From Lunularia cruciata (taxonomy: Eukaryota > Streptophyta > Marchantiopsida > Lunulariales > Lunulariaceae), in the NCBI GenBank assembly GCA_948567375.1, contig OX419755.1, positions 25,622,517 through 25,686,516 of the forward strand: 64,000 nucleotides of DNA, in the 5' to 3' direction. Below the pieces are notes generated by a model. That model was not told the origin of the DNA, did not search any database, and saw nothing but the letters and a program-made list of their open reading frames with translations. The position numbers and the translations under genes were made by a program. Numbering within the stretch: position 1 is the first letter of the stretch; every line of letters begins with the position of its first letter. Positions 1-12,095 of the stretch are shown here, piece after piece.

Positions 1-88
1 GAGGTACAGTAGTTTGTTGCCTGATCTGTGGTTTGTGACCAAGTTAGAGCATTATTCAATGCTCCTATGCCACAGTTACACCCATTAC
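1..88 (+). pseudogene. Integrase fragment of the MTG (methyltransferase-type) gypsy family
   Basis: These bases match, in opposite orientation, the integrase segment of the minus-strand MTG element at about 13985-14070. Shared landmarks are the codons just after the HHCC zinc-binding domain (around CVVCDRF) and the proline/histidine stretch before the catalytic core. The match stops abruptly at about 88, where a minus-strand GLR LTR begins mid-sequence. Neither side of the junction is an LTR end, so it looks like a recombination or deletion scar, not a clean insertion. The piece shows that MTG has at least two copies at this locus. It runs off the left edge, so its full extent cannot be seen. 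Confidence 0.8.
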
Positions 89-2482
89 TTGATGTTCCTT
101 CAAGTATTTCTCCTTCTTTGGGTCTACTCAATTCCACTTCTAACTCTTCTCTTTTTATCAACTTTTCTAACTTTTCTCTTTTTTTTTTACAATTTCTTCA
201 CTACAAACTACAATTGCATTCTATCTACTCTATCTTCATTAGTATCTTCCTACCCATTCTTCTCTACTATCTCAAGTAACTCACCCAAAGACACCTGAAC
301 TCCACTTACTTTGGACTTCCTAACTAATTGCACTTCACTACAAAGTTTATCCAACTTTGTCCTAACAAGATCTAATTTGAGACACACATTGTCTCCTACT
401 TCTAACATCTTCCTATGTACCCATTCTTGTAGATGAATCAATAAATTGTTCAACTCTGTGTCCTTCACCTTTCTCTTCCTTGTCTCTTGTACTAAGAAGT
501 TCAACTTGTGCAGTCTGGCTTCTTCTTGCTTCCCTTTGACTTCTGTGCTGAGCATTACCTTTATCTCGCTTACCACTCCTACTTCATCATTAGATTCCAC
601 CACTATCTTGAGCTTCTTCTTCTTTCTTTCTTCTTCCAATTCATTGCAATACATCTGCAACTTGTCCTTAAACTCAGCCTTTGTCACCTCCTTCTCTTGT
701 TGATTTTATGCAAGCTGTTCTTCCGCCACTCTCAACAACCCTTGCAATCAGTCTTCTTCTCTATTACATTCTGATAACTCTTGCTACTAGGCTTGATTTT
801 TCTCAACTGCCTTCTTCTTTAGACTCTCTAATTCTTGCTCCATTACTGCCACACTTGCCTTCAAATGTATTAGCTCTACTTGCGCATCAGCAATTTCTCC
901 CTTTAGTACTTCTACCAACGCCATCTTCTCTTTTACTTCTTCTCGACTCTTTTATAAATCCTCATTGCTTCTGAGTGATTACTCCAAAGAATCTCCCCTA
1001 CCCAAAGTTCTTTGGCCTCCATCTCTACTCGTGTTAACTTACTTCTTAACAACAAGGTCTCTACACTCCACTTCTCTACTACTTCTAACTCATCTTTCAT
1101 GTTGAGGTTAGCACTCGCCATCTTTGCTTTCTTCTATTGTAGAAACATCAACAATGGACATACAACCTTTAAAAAGTACTCCACTCCATTTTACTTCTTG
1201 TCATTGGCCTAGACTTTGTCACCCTTTGTAGGTAACTCTTCTACTGGCGCCTTACTCTTAAGTTGCAATCTTTGTATCTTCAATGTCTCCACATCTGAGC
1301 TCTCTTCCTCTTTGGTGGTGACTTTACTGGGCCTGATGTTAGCTGCATGCACACTTCTCTTTCCCCTTGCAGTTCTTGGACATACCAAGACTCTTTCTTC
1401 TTCCTTCTCATGTCCTTGATTGATGGTGGACACCTCTAGACTTGGCTTCTCTGCGTCCACACTCCGTCTTTGGGTTTGCTGAACCTCCACCTTGCCTTTG
1501 CTGCCATTGATTGACTCTTCACTTTGCAGTTTGAGCTCTTCTTCTCCTCCCAAAGCTTCTCCCTTTGACTTAGTTTCTCCTTTTGACTCCTCCTCCTCTT
1601 CCGGAGTCAATTTCCTTGCTTTCACCAACATTGCCTTTGGGTTAGGCTTCTGCATCTTCTGTGGTTGTACTACCACAAGGTGACTTTTAGGTTTGTTTCT
1701 CTTTCTTGCCCTGGGGATATCAACTGCTACAATTCTCTCCTTCCCACTCTTCTTGAAGTACTTGTCCCCTTCTTGCACTTGCTCCATATAATATCATGTA
1801 TCTGCATCCATCTCCTTGCACAAATCCGGATAAAAGTGCAATTGCATCTGGTTTCTCTCCTCCAAAGTCAGTAATTTCAGCCCAAAGTAGAAATGAGCTG
1901 CGAAGGGCAAAAAATAATGTGGTTGCATGTCCATCTTCCAACCCAAAATCATCTGCCCCACGCACTGATACAAACACTTTGCCCAATCCACTACTTCTCC
2001 TACAAACATTTGGGGAAAGAACACCGCTTGTTGTATCATGATATAGGTGGTTTTCTTTGGCTTGAACATTGCAATCATTGTGCTCACAATCCTCTCTTTG
2101 CTTGGGGTCTCTATAGCTATCCACCTTCTACTCGTTCTTGGTGCAAGGTTGATTGAAAAAATTTCTTACCTTGGCAATCTCTTCCAAGGCATCACAGTAC
2201 CAATAGGAGGTGGTACCTCCTACCTCTCTTGCTTCTCTCCCCAAGACTAATCCAATCCGACTCAGTCCATTGAGCCGGATTCCCCCTCTTCCCTATGTGC
2301 TTTGGCCCATCCTTGTAATCACTTATGGCAATTTCTATCATGAAACTTGGAAAATTAAAATTCCAGTTCCAGGCCAAGAACATGATACAAAGTCTTGCTA
2401 AAAGATTAATCCTCACCACTACATCTAATGTATGCATTGCAAGTCCTCTCACCGCACTTTTCTTACTCACTTTTGGAGCCAT
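89..2482 (-). pseudogene. U3-encoded coiled-coil ORF of GLR-B (broken)
   Basis: Reading leftwards from an ATG at 2482 (MAPKVSKK), the frame gives the conserved N-terminal domain with FLAWNWN at about 2350 and RGNPAQW at about 2280. A frameshift near 2190 follows, then a segment matching the central part of the N-terminal domain (about 2087-1794), an acidic/lysine-rich linker (1787-1209), and coiled-coil segments (1121-933 and 687-250) containing KLNFLVQETRKRK. The function is unknown: I recognise no enzymatic domain, and the visible properties are high charge, heptad-like leucines and low-complexity linkers. The same protein recurs in other GLR LTRs, so it belongs to the element and is not a host gene. 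Several stops and frameshifts make this copy dead. Confidence 0.65.
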
Positions 2483-3036
2483 TGTGTGTTTCCTTACTCT
2501 CTCATTGTGAAAGATCGTTCCCGAGATCCTAACCCACTCTTCTTCTTGCAAATTTGCAATTTGCATTCCTTTGGGTTGACTTTGAATAGGGATAGGATAG
2601 CATCTTGACATTGCAATGCTTTCTTGCAAAAATCTTGATTTATAGTCCTTTGCTGATTCATCATTCTTTAGTTAATGCTTTGTGCCACTCACCAATTTTG
2701 TGAATTTGTTTCTTGTCACCATCAAGAACTTCTTGATCCCGAGACAACCACTTTCTTCCCACATACTTTCTTGATTGGCAAACCTCAAAGAATTTTGTTA
2801 TAGGTTCTTTGGATTACGCTGCACTACCCAATACAAAGTCCTCGTCTTCATATTTGTCTTTCCTCTTGTCCATCCCAAGTCCTTTGGACTTGGCCCAAGG
2901 TCGACTTGGGATTTGGTTCACACACATGATTCTTCACATTTTCTTTCCTGTCTAGCCCTCCTTTGGCTTTACCAACATACTTCTTCTTCAAAACTTTATT
3001 AAAACCATCCAAAACCAAAAAGATATGGGTACCACA
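89..3036 (-). mobile_element. GLR-B: minus-strand giant LTR, 3' part missing
   Basis: The unit starts at 3036 (reading leftwards) with the GLR LTR start TGTGGTACCCATAT followed by a T/G-rich run, and extends left to about 89. It carries the U3 reading frame but lacks the TATA/R/U5 part seen in other copies, because an MTG integrase fragment abuts at 88. It was inserted into the 5' LTR of GLR-A: the flank after 3036 (CCAATCAAGAAAGT) matches an internal position of the 3' LTR of the same element (about 35075). The left target-site duplication is not in view. Confidence 0.8.
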
Positions 3037-3307
3037 CCAATCAAGAAAGTACATGTAAAGAAAGTGACTACCTTGGGATCAAGAAGACATTGAGAAGGAC
3101 AAAACATAGACACTCAAAATTGTCATGTCAATTGAAGATTGACTAAAGAATGACCAATCAGCAAAAGAATATAAAATTGAGATGTCATTGCGGGCATTTT
3201 GAAATGTCATGACAATATCCTATGCCTCTCAAGAGTCTTCATGAAGGAGTTAGAGTCTCAGGTTTTGGGCAAGGTTTAATCTTTTAGAGACAGAGAGTGA
3301 GGAGGTA

Positions 3308-5365
3308 CATGATGGCCCCAAAGGGAAATAAGCACAGTGTAGTGAGGGTTCTTGCAATTTTTTGATTGGATGTAACGGCAAGGATCAAAGTCTTGAACAG
3401 ACTTTGCATCACATTTTTGGCCTGGAATAGGAATTTGAGAGTTCCATTGTTTCATGGCAGAAATTGTTGCAATTGTAGAGACAGGCCCAAGCATGAGAGC
3501 AGAGAGAAAATCCAGCTTGATGGACTAAGTTGGATAAGAGATTAGTCTTGGGGAGAGAAGCAAAAGAAGTAGGGGGAGTCACCCTCTATAGGAAGTGTGA
3601 GTCTTTGGAAGAAACTGCCAAGGTGCAGAATTATTTCAGCTGACCTTGCACCAAGAACGGGTACAAGGTAGATAGTTATAGGGCCCAAAACAAAGGAGGA
3701 TTTTCAACGCAATGATGGCTATGTTTAAACCAAGCAAACAACCTATGTAATGATGTAGCAAGCGGTGTTCTTCCACCAGATGTTGCACAAGAGGTGGTAG
3801 ATTGGGCAAAGTGTTTGCACCAATACGTTGAGTGGAAGATTACCATATGGAGAATAGATATGCCACTTTGTACCCTTTGCAGCTCACTCCTACTTTAGAT
3901 TAAAATTACTTAGAAATTGGGGAAAGAGGTTATTAGAGAGGAAGAGAAGGAGAGCTCCACAAGATGATTGACCAAATGAAGAGAGGAGATGAGCCGTGTT
4001 TGGAGTTACTTGCATTCAAGTTAGAAGACAAACAAGCAGGAGAGGTTGCCTTGGTATTTCCAAGGGCAGAAAGATCAAAAAGAAGTGCTCAAGCTGTAGT
4101 TGCAAGTCTGAGCAAAGCCAAAGATGAAGGAGAAAGCTTGGATGAGGTGACTTTGAAGGTACAAAGATCACGTCTTTGGAGTAAAGCACAAGCCAAAGAA
4201 GTGCCTACCCAAGACAAAGATGTGGGAGGTAATGAAGGAAGATACATTAGAGTTGAGTATTTATCAAAGATTTTGTGCCCTTTGTTGGTGTAGCTATAGA
4301 GGAAGAAAGTGGAGTTTAAGAAGAATCATCCCAGAGTGAAAGATGAGTTGGAAGTGGTAAGGCACTAGAGTGAAGAGACCTTGGAGTTGAAGAATAAGCT
4401 AACCCAAGGGGAGAAAGAAGCCAAAGAACTTTGGGCTGAAGTAGTTCTTTGGAATAAAAGCCTTGATACCTTGCAAGAGAGCTTCATGAAACACAATGAA
4501 GAGGTGACGGAGCAAAAGGCATTGTTCAAGAAGATGGAGCAAGAAGTTGTTGATGAAAGAGTAGAAGTCATACACTTGAAGTGCAATTGTAGCAGCAATG
4601 GAGCAAGAGTTGGAGAGTTTGAGGAAGAGCACAACATAGAAAGATCAAGCCTAGCAATGAGAGTAAGCAAATATACATTGGGAGGAAGATTGATTGTGAA
4701 GGTTGATCAGAAGTGTAGAAGGTCAACTAGTCCAATATGTGGAAGAGAAGGAAGCACTGAAGGCTGAATTTGAGGATGAGTTGATGATGTACCAAAATGG
4801 ATTGAAGGTAGAGCAAAGTAAGGAGAAGATGGTTTTGAGTATGGAGTCAAATTTGATAGGAGCAATCATTCAGTAGATGAAACTGATGTTGAGTACTGAT
4901 GCAGAGGGTAAGTTAGAAGAGGCAAGGTTGCATGAATTAAAATTGTTGGTGTAGGAAACAAGAAGAAGGAAGGCAAAAGATATCAAGTTGAACAATCTTT
5001 TGATTTGCCTAAGAGATCATGTAGATAGGAAGATGTTAGAAGTAAGAGACAATGTCTGTTTCAGTTTAGATTTAGTTAGATTGGATTTAAATAAACTTTG
5101 TAGTGAGATGAAGGTAAATAAGAAGTCCAAAGTTGTAAGAGTAGTATAAGTGTCTTTGGGAGAGTTGCTTGAGACATTAAGAGATATTTGGTTAGCTGAT
5201 AAAGAAGTAGATAAATTACTCATGACCTCAATTGTAGTTCAGACTGAAGAGGTTATAGAAGTAGAAGAGGCAGTAATAGTATTCGATAGATCTAAAGAAG
5301 GGGAAATAATTATAGATACATCAAGGTTGGAAGCCAAAGTCCAAGTTGAAATTAGGTTGGAGTAG
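3308..5365 (+). pseudogene. U3-encoded coiled-coil ORF of GLR-A 5' LTR (broken)
   Basis: The ORF begins at paired ATGs (3308/3311, MMAPKGNK). Degenerate N-terminal-domain sequence follows to about 3950. An open piece at 3964-4293 covers the linker (SRLWSKAQAKEVPTQDKD), and 4381-4767 encodes coiled coil (LWAEVVLWNKSL and similar). A frameshifted tail to 5365 holds the acidic C-terminus with repeated valine/glutamate motifs (VQTEEVIEVEEAV). The same order of segments occurs in all long GLR LTRs. Multiple stops (for example near 3535, 4291 and 5148) make it nonfunctional. The role is unknown. Its position upstream of the LTR promoter means it would be expressed from its own promoter or from the 3' LTR. 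Confidence 0.65.
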
Positions 5366-5468
5366 TAATATTTTTGAGATATGAGGAAGTGGTTTGTCAT
5401 TTTGGATTTGCAAGTTGGTAAAGTTGTTGTAGAAAAATATTTTTGTTAATAACTATCAAGTGCAAAGC

Positions 5469-5477
5469 CTATTTAAA
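5469..5477 (+). promoter_or_regulatory. TATA-like box of GLR-A 5' LTR
   Basis: CTATTTAAA lies downstream of the U3 ORF and about 670 bp before the LTR end. The equivalent position reads CTATTTAAR in every GLR LTR examined. It is the best candidate for the core promoter driving gag-pol, which places the ORF in U3. No transcript data are available. Confidence 0.5.
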
Positions 5478-6138
5478 GAAAGCATTTGTAGTGTATTTTT
5501 TTCATTATTCATATTTTTGAAGTTGAGTAAAGCAAACTATTGTAACTCCGTGCTTGTTGTTTCAACTTAATACCGAGTATCAATCCTATGTGTGTGTTTA
5601 TGAGTAATTGGAGAAATTTGAACTGTAAGTCAATGAGCTTGTTGGATGTTGGATTCCGTAGTGCTGATTTCATTTGGTATGTTTGATCCTAAGTAAATAG
5701 CAATCAAATCAATGCCTTGACAAATCTGTGAGGAACTATAATGTTGGTAGTAATTTGCATTTGTGAACGCAGCATTGGATTGATGTGAATTAACTTTGAT
5801 TGAGGAAGTTGTGCCTTCAATGGAGGGTGGAACACAATTTTGAAGTTAAGTCATTTCATAGTGAAGTAGCTTTCTTCACTTGAATCATCACAATCAAGAT
5901 TGTTTGGAAAGATTTGAAGTATTATGATTTTTGTGTGACATTCTAGTGTGACAAGATTGTGATTTAGTGCTTTTTACTCTCTTCTTTGTGTGCTTTCTAC
6001 CTGAGAGATTAAAGACGCAACCAAGAAGAACTATCTGTTACATTTTACTTTGTATTTAACCACTTCTAAATTGTATCTCTATTGGAACAAACTTTACTTA
6101 TTGATTACCACAAAAGTGATACTTGTTAGGTTGATAGA

Positions 6139-6165
6139 TGATTTTTGGTGCCACTGCCAAGGATA
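6139..6165 (+). other. Primer-binding-site / leader start of GLR-A
   Basis: Immediately after the LTR end, TGATTTTTGGTGCC is followed by ACTGCCAAGGAT. It matches the sequence after the GLR-D LTR (11457 leftwards), where it reads GGTGCCGCTGCCGGGGAT. A TTTTTGGYGCCGYTGCCGGGGA segment at this place is typical of plant Ty3/gypsy elements. I did not assign the tRNA with certainty. This is the key evidence that the 3-kb unit to its left is an LTR. Confidence 0.75.
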
Positions 6166-6249
6166 CAAATCTTGAGAGTCAAAGAATATGAAGCAAAATC
6201 TTACACTAAGTGTACAATCAATATGAAGGTATGCATTGAAAGAAAAACA

Positions 6250-8663
6250 AGAGGAGAGGGCTCGTAAACAAACTTTGCAACATGAAGAAGAAGAATGCTA
6301 AAAGAGCCCAATACAAGTGAAGCATTGGATCTCTAGCTTCTTCACAAAGTTCAACAAGCCTTGCAAGAGCTCAAACAAAAGAAATGCAAAGTTGGGTGGC
6401 ATGGCTACTTGGCATCTTCTGAAGAGCAAAGATGCAAGTGGACAAATATATTCATTGCAACCCAATACACCAACTTCCTTAAAAGATGTCAAAGGAGCCG
6501 GGTTTATAAAAGAATTCATTTGTGAAAAGACATCACAAGTCTTGATGAAAGAAGAGTGTCAACATCTGTCCATATGATTCCTTGACTGGTTCAAAGGGAT
6601 CTTGAAGAGCAGTTTAAAGGTGTTGATCCTCTTTCTCCAACTCGGATTGAAGTCGACATACCCACAGAAGAAAACCTGTCAACAAAGACCCATCTTTGAA
6701 CTTGGTGAATTGGAACCCCTAGGTGAACCAAGAAGCGCCATTACCAACCAGTCCCATGGGCCCATCAAGTTCAACACTACCACAGCCTAATCTGTAGAGT
6801 TACATAATGACTTTGTTGGCCATCACCTAACATGCATACCAAAGCTACAAGGTGATGGAACAAGATGAAGACCTTGATGAATTCATCAAAGAATTCAATG
6901 TCATCTCCTTTGCCAACAAGGAGCATGACTTTTCTGATCACCTATGAATTTTCCCAAGTCTACTTCAAAAGAAAGCTTAGAGTTGGTACACACATGTGAC
7001 CCACAAGGGATTCAAACTAGCTGATTGGGCAGATTTGAGAGACAACTTCTTGGAACAATTTTGGAAAGTGGATTATGATATGAGTGTCTATGTGGCACTG
7101 AACAATCTAGACCAGTGAAAGAATGAGAAGTTAAGAGACTACTTTGAGCAATTCATGGTATTATTGAACCAAGTGCTTAAGCAATCTTGGTGTGGTGGGT
7201 TGCTGCGATCCCCAAGCTATCACCTAGTTCCTTGGAAGATTATTACTAGAGATTCAAATCTTTGCTAGGGAGAGGAACGTAACTATCTTGGATAAGGTTC
7301 TCAACATGGTGCTTGATACGAGGTGGCCCACTCTCACTCTTCCGGTAATTGAAGAAATTGCAAGAAGAAAGGCAAGAAGCCCAAACAAAGAGCTTCTTGT
7401 AGTACATCCCCTTCTTTAGTTGAATCCTCCATGTCTTCTAATTCTTCTTTGGAATCCAAAGAAGACTCAAAGCCAAGAAGAACACAAAGGTGAAGAGGAC
7501 AGAAAGTATCAACAATCCCAACAAAAGTTGTAACTAAAACCAACACTAAGCTGGAGACTCTTATAAAAGAGTTTGCAGATTTTAAAATGACTAGGGTGAA
7601 GGACCAAAGAAAGCCTCCTTCATTTGGAAGACCAAATTTTTGGTGCACTACATGTGCCAAATCAGGCCATGCTAACTCAAAGTATTTGACCCAAATTGCA
7701 TTTCTAGTGTAGCAGATTGATTGGGTCCCAAGATGGAACCAAACTGAGGAAGATGAGGCAGTGTTCCAAACCCAAGAGGTATAGCCTCAGGCAAGCACCT
7801 TGTATTAAGGTCCAAGGTATGGACCAAGGGAGTATAAAATTAATACTCCTCAATGAAGACCACCAATGGATGGCCACAATAGCCTCAAAATGTTACACTA
7901 AAGGCATGTTACAATTGTAGCTCTATGGGCCATTGGTCTCCAAATTGTCTTGAGCCGAGGTGTCAAATTAGGTATGTTCCTTTATTTGGAAATTGTAAAG
8001 GTTTGGGCAATACAAGAAATCAATGTCCTCAACCACCCAACCAAAGCCATTGGTGAAGTATGTGCAGACTCTAGTTGAGCAAGCTGCACTTTAGTAAAGG
8101 AGATACAAATGTAAATTGTCTAACTCTTGAAGAGGAAAGCTTCAAGAAGGGAGTTTTAGGGTGGAAGGAGAATGGAAGGAGAATGGCCGGACCTCAAAGT
8201 TTTTAAAGTTGAGACATGCTCAAGAAAGAAGAAGCATGATCCCAAAGAAGTGAGCACTACTTCTTTGTCTTCCTAAAAGGAAAAGAGGTTGTGGCTAAAA
8301 GCTATACTTTTTGCAAACAAGGATAAAATTCTAACCAAAGCCAAAACCAAGGCCTTACAAAAGAGAGACAAGAGAGGCAGTAGAGACAACTTGGGAGGTG
8401 AGTCTGGAGGAGGATACAAAGATGAAGCCTCTAGTTTTTTTGGTTGACATCCAATGCAAAGTTAAGGATTTGATACAAGCTGAGGTGGTAAACCAAAAGA
8501 ACCTTGAGTTAAGACCACTAGTACTCTGGTCACTTTCTTGAAGCAACCCAAAGTCAGGTTGGAATGAGGAGAGACGTTCAACCTGAAGACCACAATGAAG
8601 AAGGTGAAATTGGGACAAGTACCCCAATATGATATTGTGGCAGATCTAGCATCCATATAGGCC
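6250..8663 (+). pseudogene. gag of GLR-A (capsid and zinc knuckles, broken)
   Basis: The N-terminal part (about 6300-6580) is colinear with the gag of GLR-D (11321-10995). The capsid region at about 6830-7180 contains FIKEFNVISFANKEHD and LADWADLRDNFLEQFW, the usual tryptophan-rich retrotransposon gag signature. A degenerate knuckle (CTTCAKSGH) sits near 7645, and a canonical CCHC knuckle lies at 7907-7948 (CYNC, SSMG, H, WSPN, C). A Cys-rich stretch follows. The protein would package element RNA in cytoplasmic particles. Many stops and frameshifts are present. The reading is cut at 8663 by the insertion at 8669 and resumes in pol at 29454. Confidence 0.75.
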
Positions 8664-9428
8664 AATGTTGTGACAACTTGGCAAGTATTGCTTTTGCGGT
8701 AAAGTTGTACCCATGGAGATACAAGTCAAAAATGATCAAATACAAAGTAAAACAATATCAATGTAGTTCTTCTTGAGTTCTTCTTTAATCTCTCAAGTAG
8801 AAACCATACCCAAAAGAGAGTAACAAGCATTGATTTGTAGTCTCATCACAAATTAACACTCATAGTAACAACTCCATCAAATATTTCCAAACAATCTTGA
8901 TTGTGATGATTCCAAAGAAGTCTACTTCACTACAAAAAAATCTCACCTCAAAATTGTGTTCTCCTCCACTAAAGGCACAACTTCCTCAATCAAACTTGCT
9001 TTGCATCAACCCCATACTGCGCTCACCAATGCAAAATACTACCAAAACTCCATTTCTTCACAGATCCATCAAGGCATTGCTTTGATTTCCATCCACTGAG
9101 GATCAAACACACCTAATGAAATCGATAAACTAAATAATAAACATCCATCAAGCTCATTAACTTGCACTTCAAAATTCTCCAAACACTCACAAAAACACAC
9201 AGAGGATTGATACTCAAAATTACGCTCAAATGATGAGCACTAAGTTACAACACTACGCTTTACTCAACTATGAAAATATAAATACTATACAACACAACAT
9301 TGCAAATGCTTCCTTTAAATAGGTAGAGCACTTTGACAATTATCTAACAAATATACCATTCTCTAACAATCTCCATATTCAAAATAGCAACGACCCACTC
9401 TCCATATCTGTTGGTTATCTCAAATTGG

Positions 9429-10560
9429 TTATGAATCCAATCCAATGTCTACCTCTTCTTCTTCTAAACACGATGTAACTTCCCTTGCTTCCTGTACTTT
9501 GGCTCTATCAACTTCTACATCTTCTTCTATTTCTCTAATCTCTTCAGTCTGAACTGCAATTGAACTCATGGGTATTCTATCTATCTCCTTAGCTTCAAGC
9601 CCACTTACTCCTATTTGCTCAGATAACTCCTCTGAAGATAAATGTATTCCTACCTCTCTTACTTTGCCTTGGATTCCTAACTCCATGCTACCCCAAATTG
9701 CTTTAACTCAAATTTCACTAAATCTAATCTGAGACAACCATTATCTCCTACTTTAGGAGTAATTTCCTTGAGGCACATCATAAGATTTTTCAGATCCATA
9801 TCCTTTGCCTTTCTCTTCCTCATCTCCTACACTAACAACTTCAACTTGTGCAAGCGTACTTCTTCTACCTTCACTTTGGCTTTCGCTTTCAATCACGCTG
9901 AGCTTTTCTACTACTCTTCCTACTTGCTTTAATGTATGATCTTGAGCTCTCTCCACCTACAACTCTTCACAATACATCTTTAATTCATCTTCAAATTTGG
10001 CTTTCAATGCTTCCTTCTCCTCCATGTATCAAGCAAGTTGGGCTTCTATGTTATTGACGAGTCCTTGCAGTTGCTCTACTTCTCTATTTCTTCTTGCTAA
10101 CTCCCGCTGCCAAGCTTTATCCTTTTGCACTACCATCAACTTCAAACTCTCCAACTCTTGCTCCATCACAACACCAATTGCACTCAAATGTATAACCTTG
10201 ATGCGTGCTTCATCAAACTCTCCCTTCAACTTCTCCCAAGCTGTCTTCTGCTTACTCAGCTTGCATCTCAAGCTCACTTCCTTGCTTCTTGAAAGCCTAC
10301 TGGAGTTCTCAATTCTCTTCTATTGCGCAAGACTTTGTTGACCCGAAGCTGCTCAGCTTGCTTCTTTGATTAACTTCTCCTTCAACTGCCCTATCTCTTC
10401 ACTAAGATACTTCACCAGCTGCAGTTTGTCCTTTAACATTAGATGATCCTTCTTCAACTCTTCCTTCTTCTTCAACATCATCAGCAAGGGATAGGCAATC
10501 TTGGATAAGTATGCTACTTCTCCAAAATCTTCTTCTTCTTCTTTGTCTTTGTCTTTATTC
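9429..10560 (-). pseudogene. U3 ORF of GLR-C, C-terminal coiled-coil half
   Basis: Reading leftwards from 10560, the frame gives YLSKIAYPLLMMLKKKEEL, then a coiled coil at 10277-10029 (LESLKLMVVQKDKAWQRELA) and further charged segments (9956-9753). It ends with an acidic tail at 9686-9429 (VQTEEIREIEEDVEVD). It corresponds position for position to the C-terminal half of the ORF in other GLR LTRs. The N-terminal half is at 27700-28890, on the far side of the nested insertion. Stops and frameshifts break it. Confidence 0.65.
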
Positions 10561-11321
10561 ACGGCTTGCGGTGGGTTACATGAGTGTTCCAGCTCTGAGC
10601 TTTCTTTTGGAGCAGACTTGGGAAAATGTGCAATTGATCCGCCAAGTCATGTTCCTTATTGGCAAAGGAGATGACTTCAAATTCTTCAATGAATTCATTG
10701 GGGTCTTTGTCTTGTTCTGTCCCCTTATACTTTTGATAGGCGTGTCGGGTGATAGGTAACAAAGTCATTGTTTGACTTGGTGGGATCGGCGGGGGTAAGG
10801 TTGAACTTGATGGGACCGAGGAGCTGGCTGGTATCAACGCCATGTTGACAGCCCAGGGATCCAATTTGTCAATTTCAATGTAGTGTCTTCTTCAACAATT
10901 TCTTCCTTGAGGGTGTCAACTTCAACCCAAGTGGAGGAATCAGGCTCAACACCTTTGGAGTGTTCTTTGAAATTCCTTCGAGACAATCAACGAATCATTC
11001 GTAGAAGGTGTTGACATCTTCTTCTATCAGTGACCGTGCTGTCTTTTCTTGTACAAAGTTCTTTAGAGATGCGACTTCCTTAATAGCTCTAGGAGAAGTT
11101 GGTGTACTGGGCCCTAATGAATATGTCTGGCCACTCAAGTCTTTCTTCTTCTTGGAAGATGGGGATGCAAAGAAGCCTTGCCAACCGCCTTTGTGTTTCC
11201 TTTGGTCAAGTTCTTGTAGGGCTTCTTGCACTTCGTGAAGAAGTTGAACGTCCAACACCTCTTGTTTGGTTTCATCAAAAGTAGATGGGATCTTCAGATG
11301 TTTGTCTTCTTCACGATGCAA
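10561..11321 (-). pseudogene. gag of GLR-D (N-terminal part and start of capsid)
   Basis: Segment 11321-10995 encodes an N-terminal region with QEALQELDQRKHKGGWQGF and a proline/threonine turn (GPSTPTSP). Segment 10864-10561 encodes the capsid start with FIEEFEVISFANKEHDLAD and LLQKKAQSWNTHVTH. Both are colinear with the gag of GLR-A (6300-7020) and are better preserved. The frame breaks between the two pieces. It stops at about 10561, where the element is truncated, so most of the capsid and the zinc knuckles are absent. Confidence 0.75.
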
Positions 11322-11427
11322 CGCTTGTCTTCAAACTCTCTCTTCTCGTTGTTCTCTTGATGTAGACATTCTTATTGCTTTGACACCCAGTTTCAAAATT
11401 GGCTTTGTATTCTTCCACTTCTGAGAT

Positions 11428-11457
11428 TTGTATCCCCGGCAGCGGCACCAAAAATCA
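11428..11457 (-). other. Primer-binding-site / leader start of GLR-D
   Basis: Reading leftwards from the LTR end at 11458, the sequence is TGATTTTTGGTGCC, then GCTGCCGGGGATACAAATC. It is the better preserved of the two GLR primer-binding sites and anchors the LTR end at TTGTCACA. Confidence 0.8.
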
Positions 11458-12095
11458 TGTGACAACCCGGCAAATATCACTTTTGTAGTAATCAGGTAAG
11501 TAGAGTTTGTTCCCATAAAGATACCAATCCAAAATGTCCAAATACAAAGTCAAACAGTAACATGTAGTTCTTCTTGGTTGCTTCTTTAATCTCTCAGTTA
11601 GAAACCACACCCAGAAGAGAGAAACAAGCACTGATTTGCAGTCTTGTCACAACAATTTGTCACACTTAATCACAACTCCATCAAATCTTTCCAAACAATC
11701 TTGATTGTGATGATTCAGGCTCTCCCAAAAATGGCACTGCACTAGAAAATGACTTTGCCTCAAAATTGTGTTCCACCCCTCCACTGAAGGCACAACTTCC
11801 TTGATCAAAATTGCTTCACATCAACACTACGATGCACTCACAAATGCAGAATACTACCAACACTACAATTCCTCTCAGATCTATCAAGGCATTGCTTTGA
11901 TTGCACTTCACTCAGGATCAAACACACAAAATGAAGATCAAGGCTATAGAATCTTACATCCAACAAACACATTGACTTGCAATTTGAATTTCTCCACACA
12001 CTCACAAACACAATCACAACATTGATACTCAAAATCAAGCAACGAGCACTGCTTCACAGCACTTCCTTTATCTATTCTCAGAAATTATGAGCACT
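11458..12095 (-). repeat. GLR-D LTR, R/U5 part (left of MTG)
   Basis: This is the terminal ~640 bp of the GLR-D LTR, ending TTGTCACA at 11458. It matches the R/U5 tails at 20100-20743 and 45550-46198. MTG was inserted at 12095/12096, and the LTR continues at 24444 on the far side. Confidence 0.85.

Larger units (their letters stand above)
3037..6138 (+). repeat. 5' LTR of GLR-A (5'-truncated)
   Basis: The sequence is colinear with the 3' LTR of the same element from about 35075 to 38592. It holds a degraded U3 ORF, a TATA-like box at 5469 and an R/U5 tail that ends at 6138 just before the primer-binding-site region. The first ~230 bp of the LTR lie on the far side of GLR-B. The end is degraded (TTGATAGA where younger copies have TTGTCACA). 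Confidence 0.8.
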
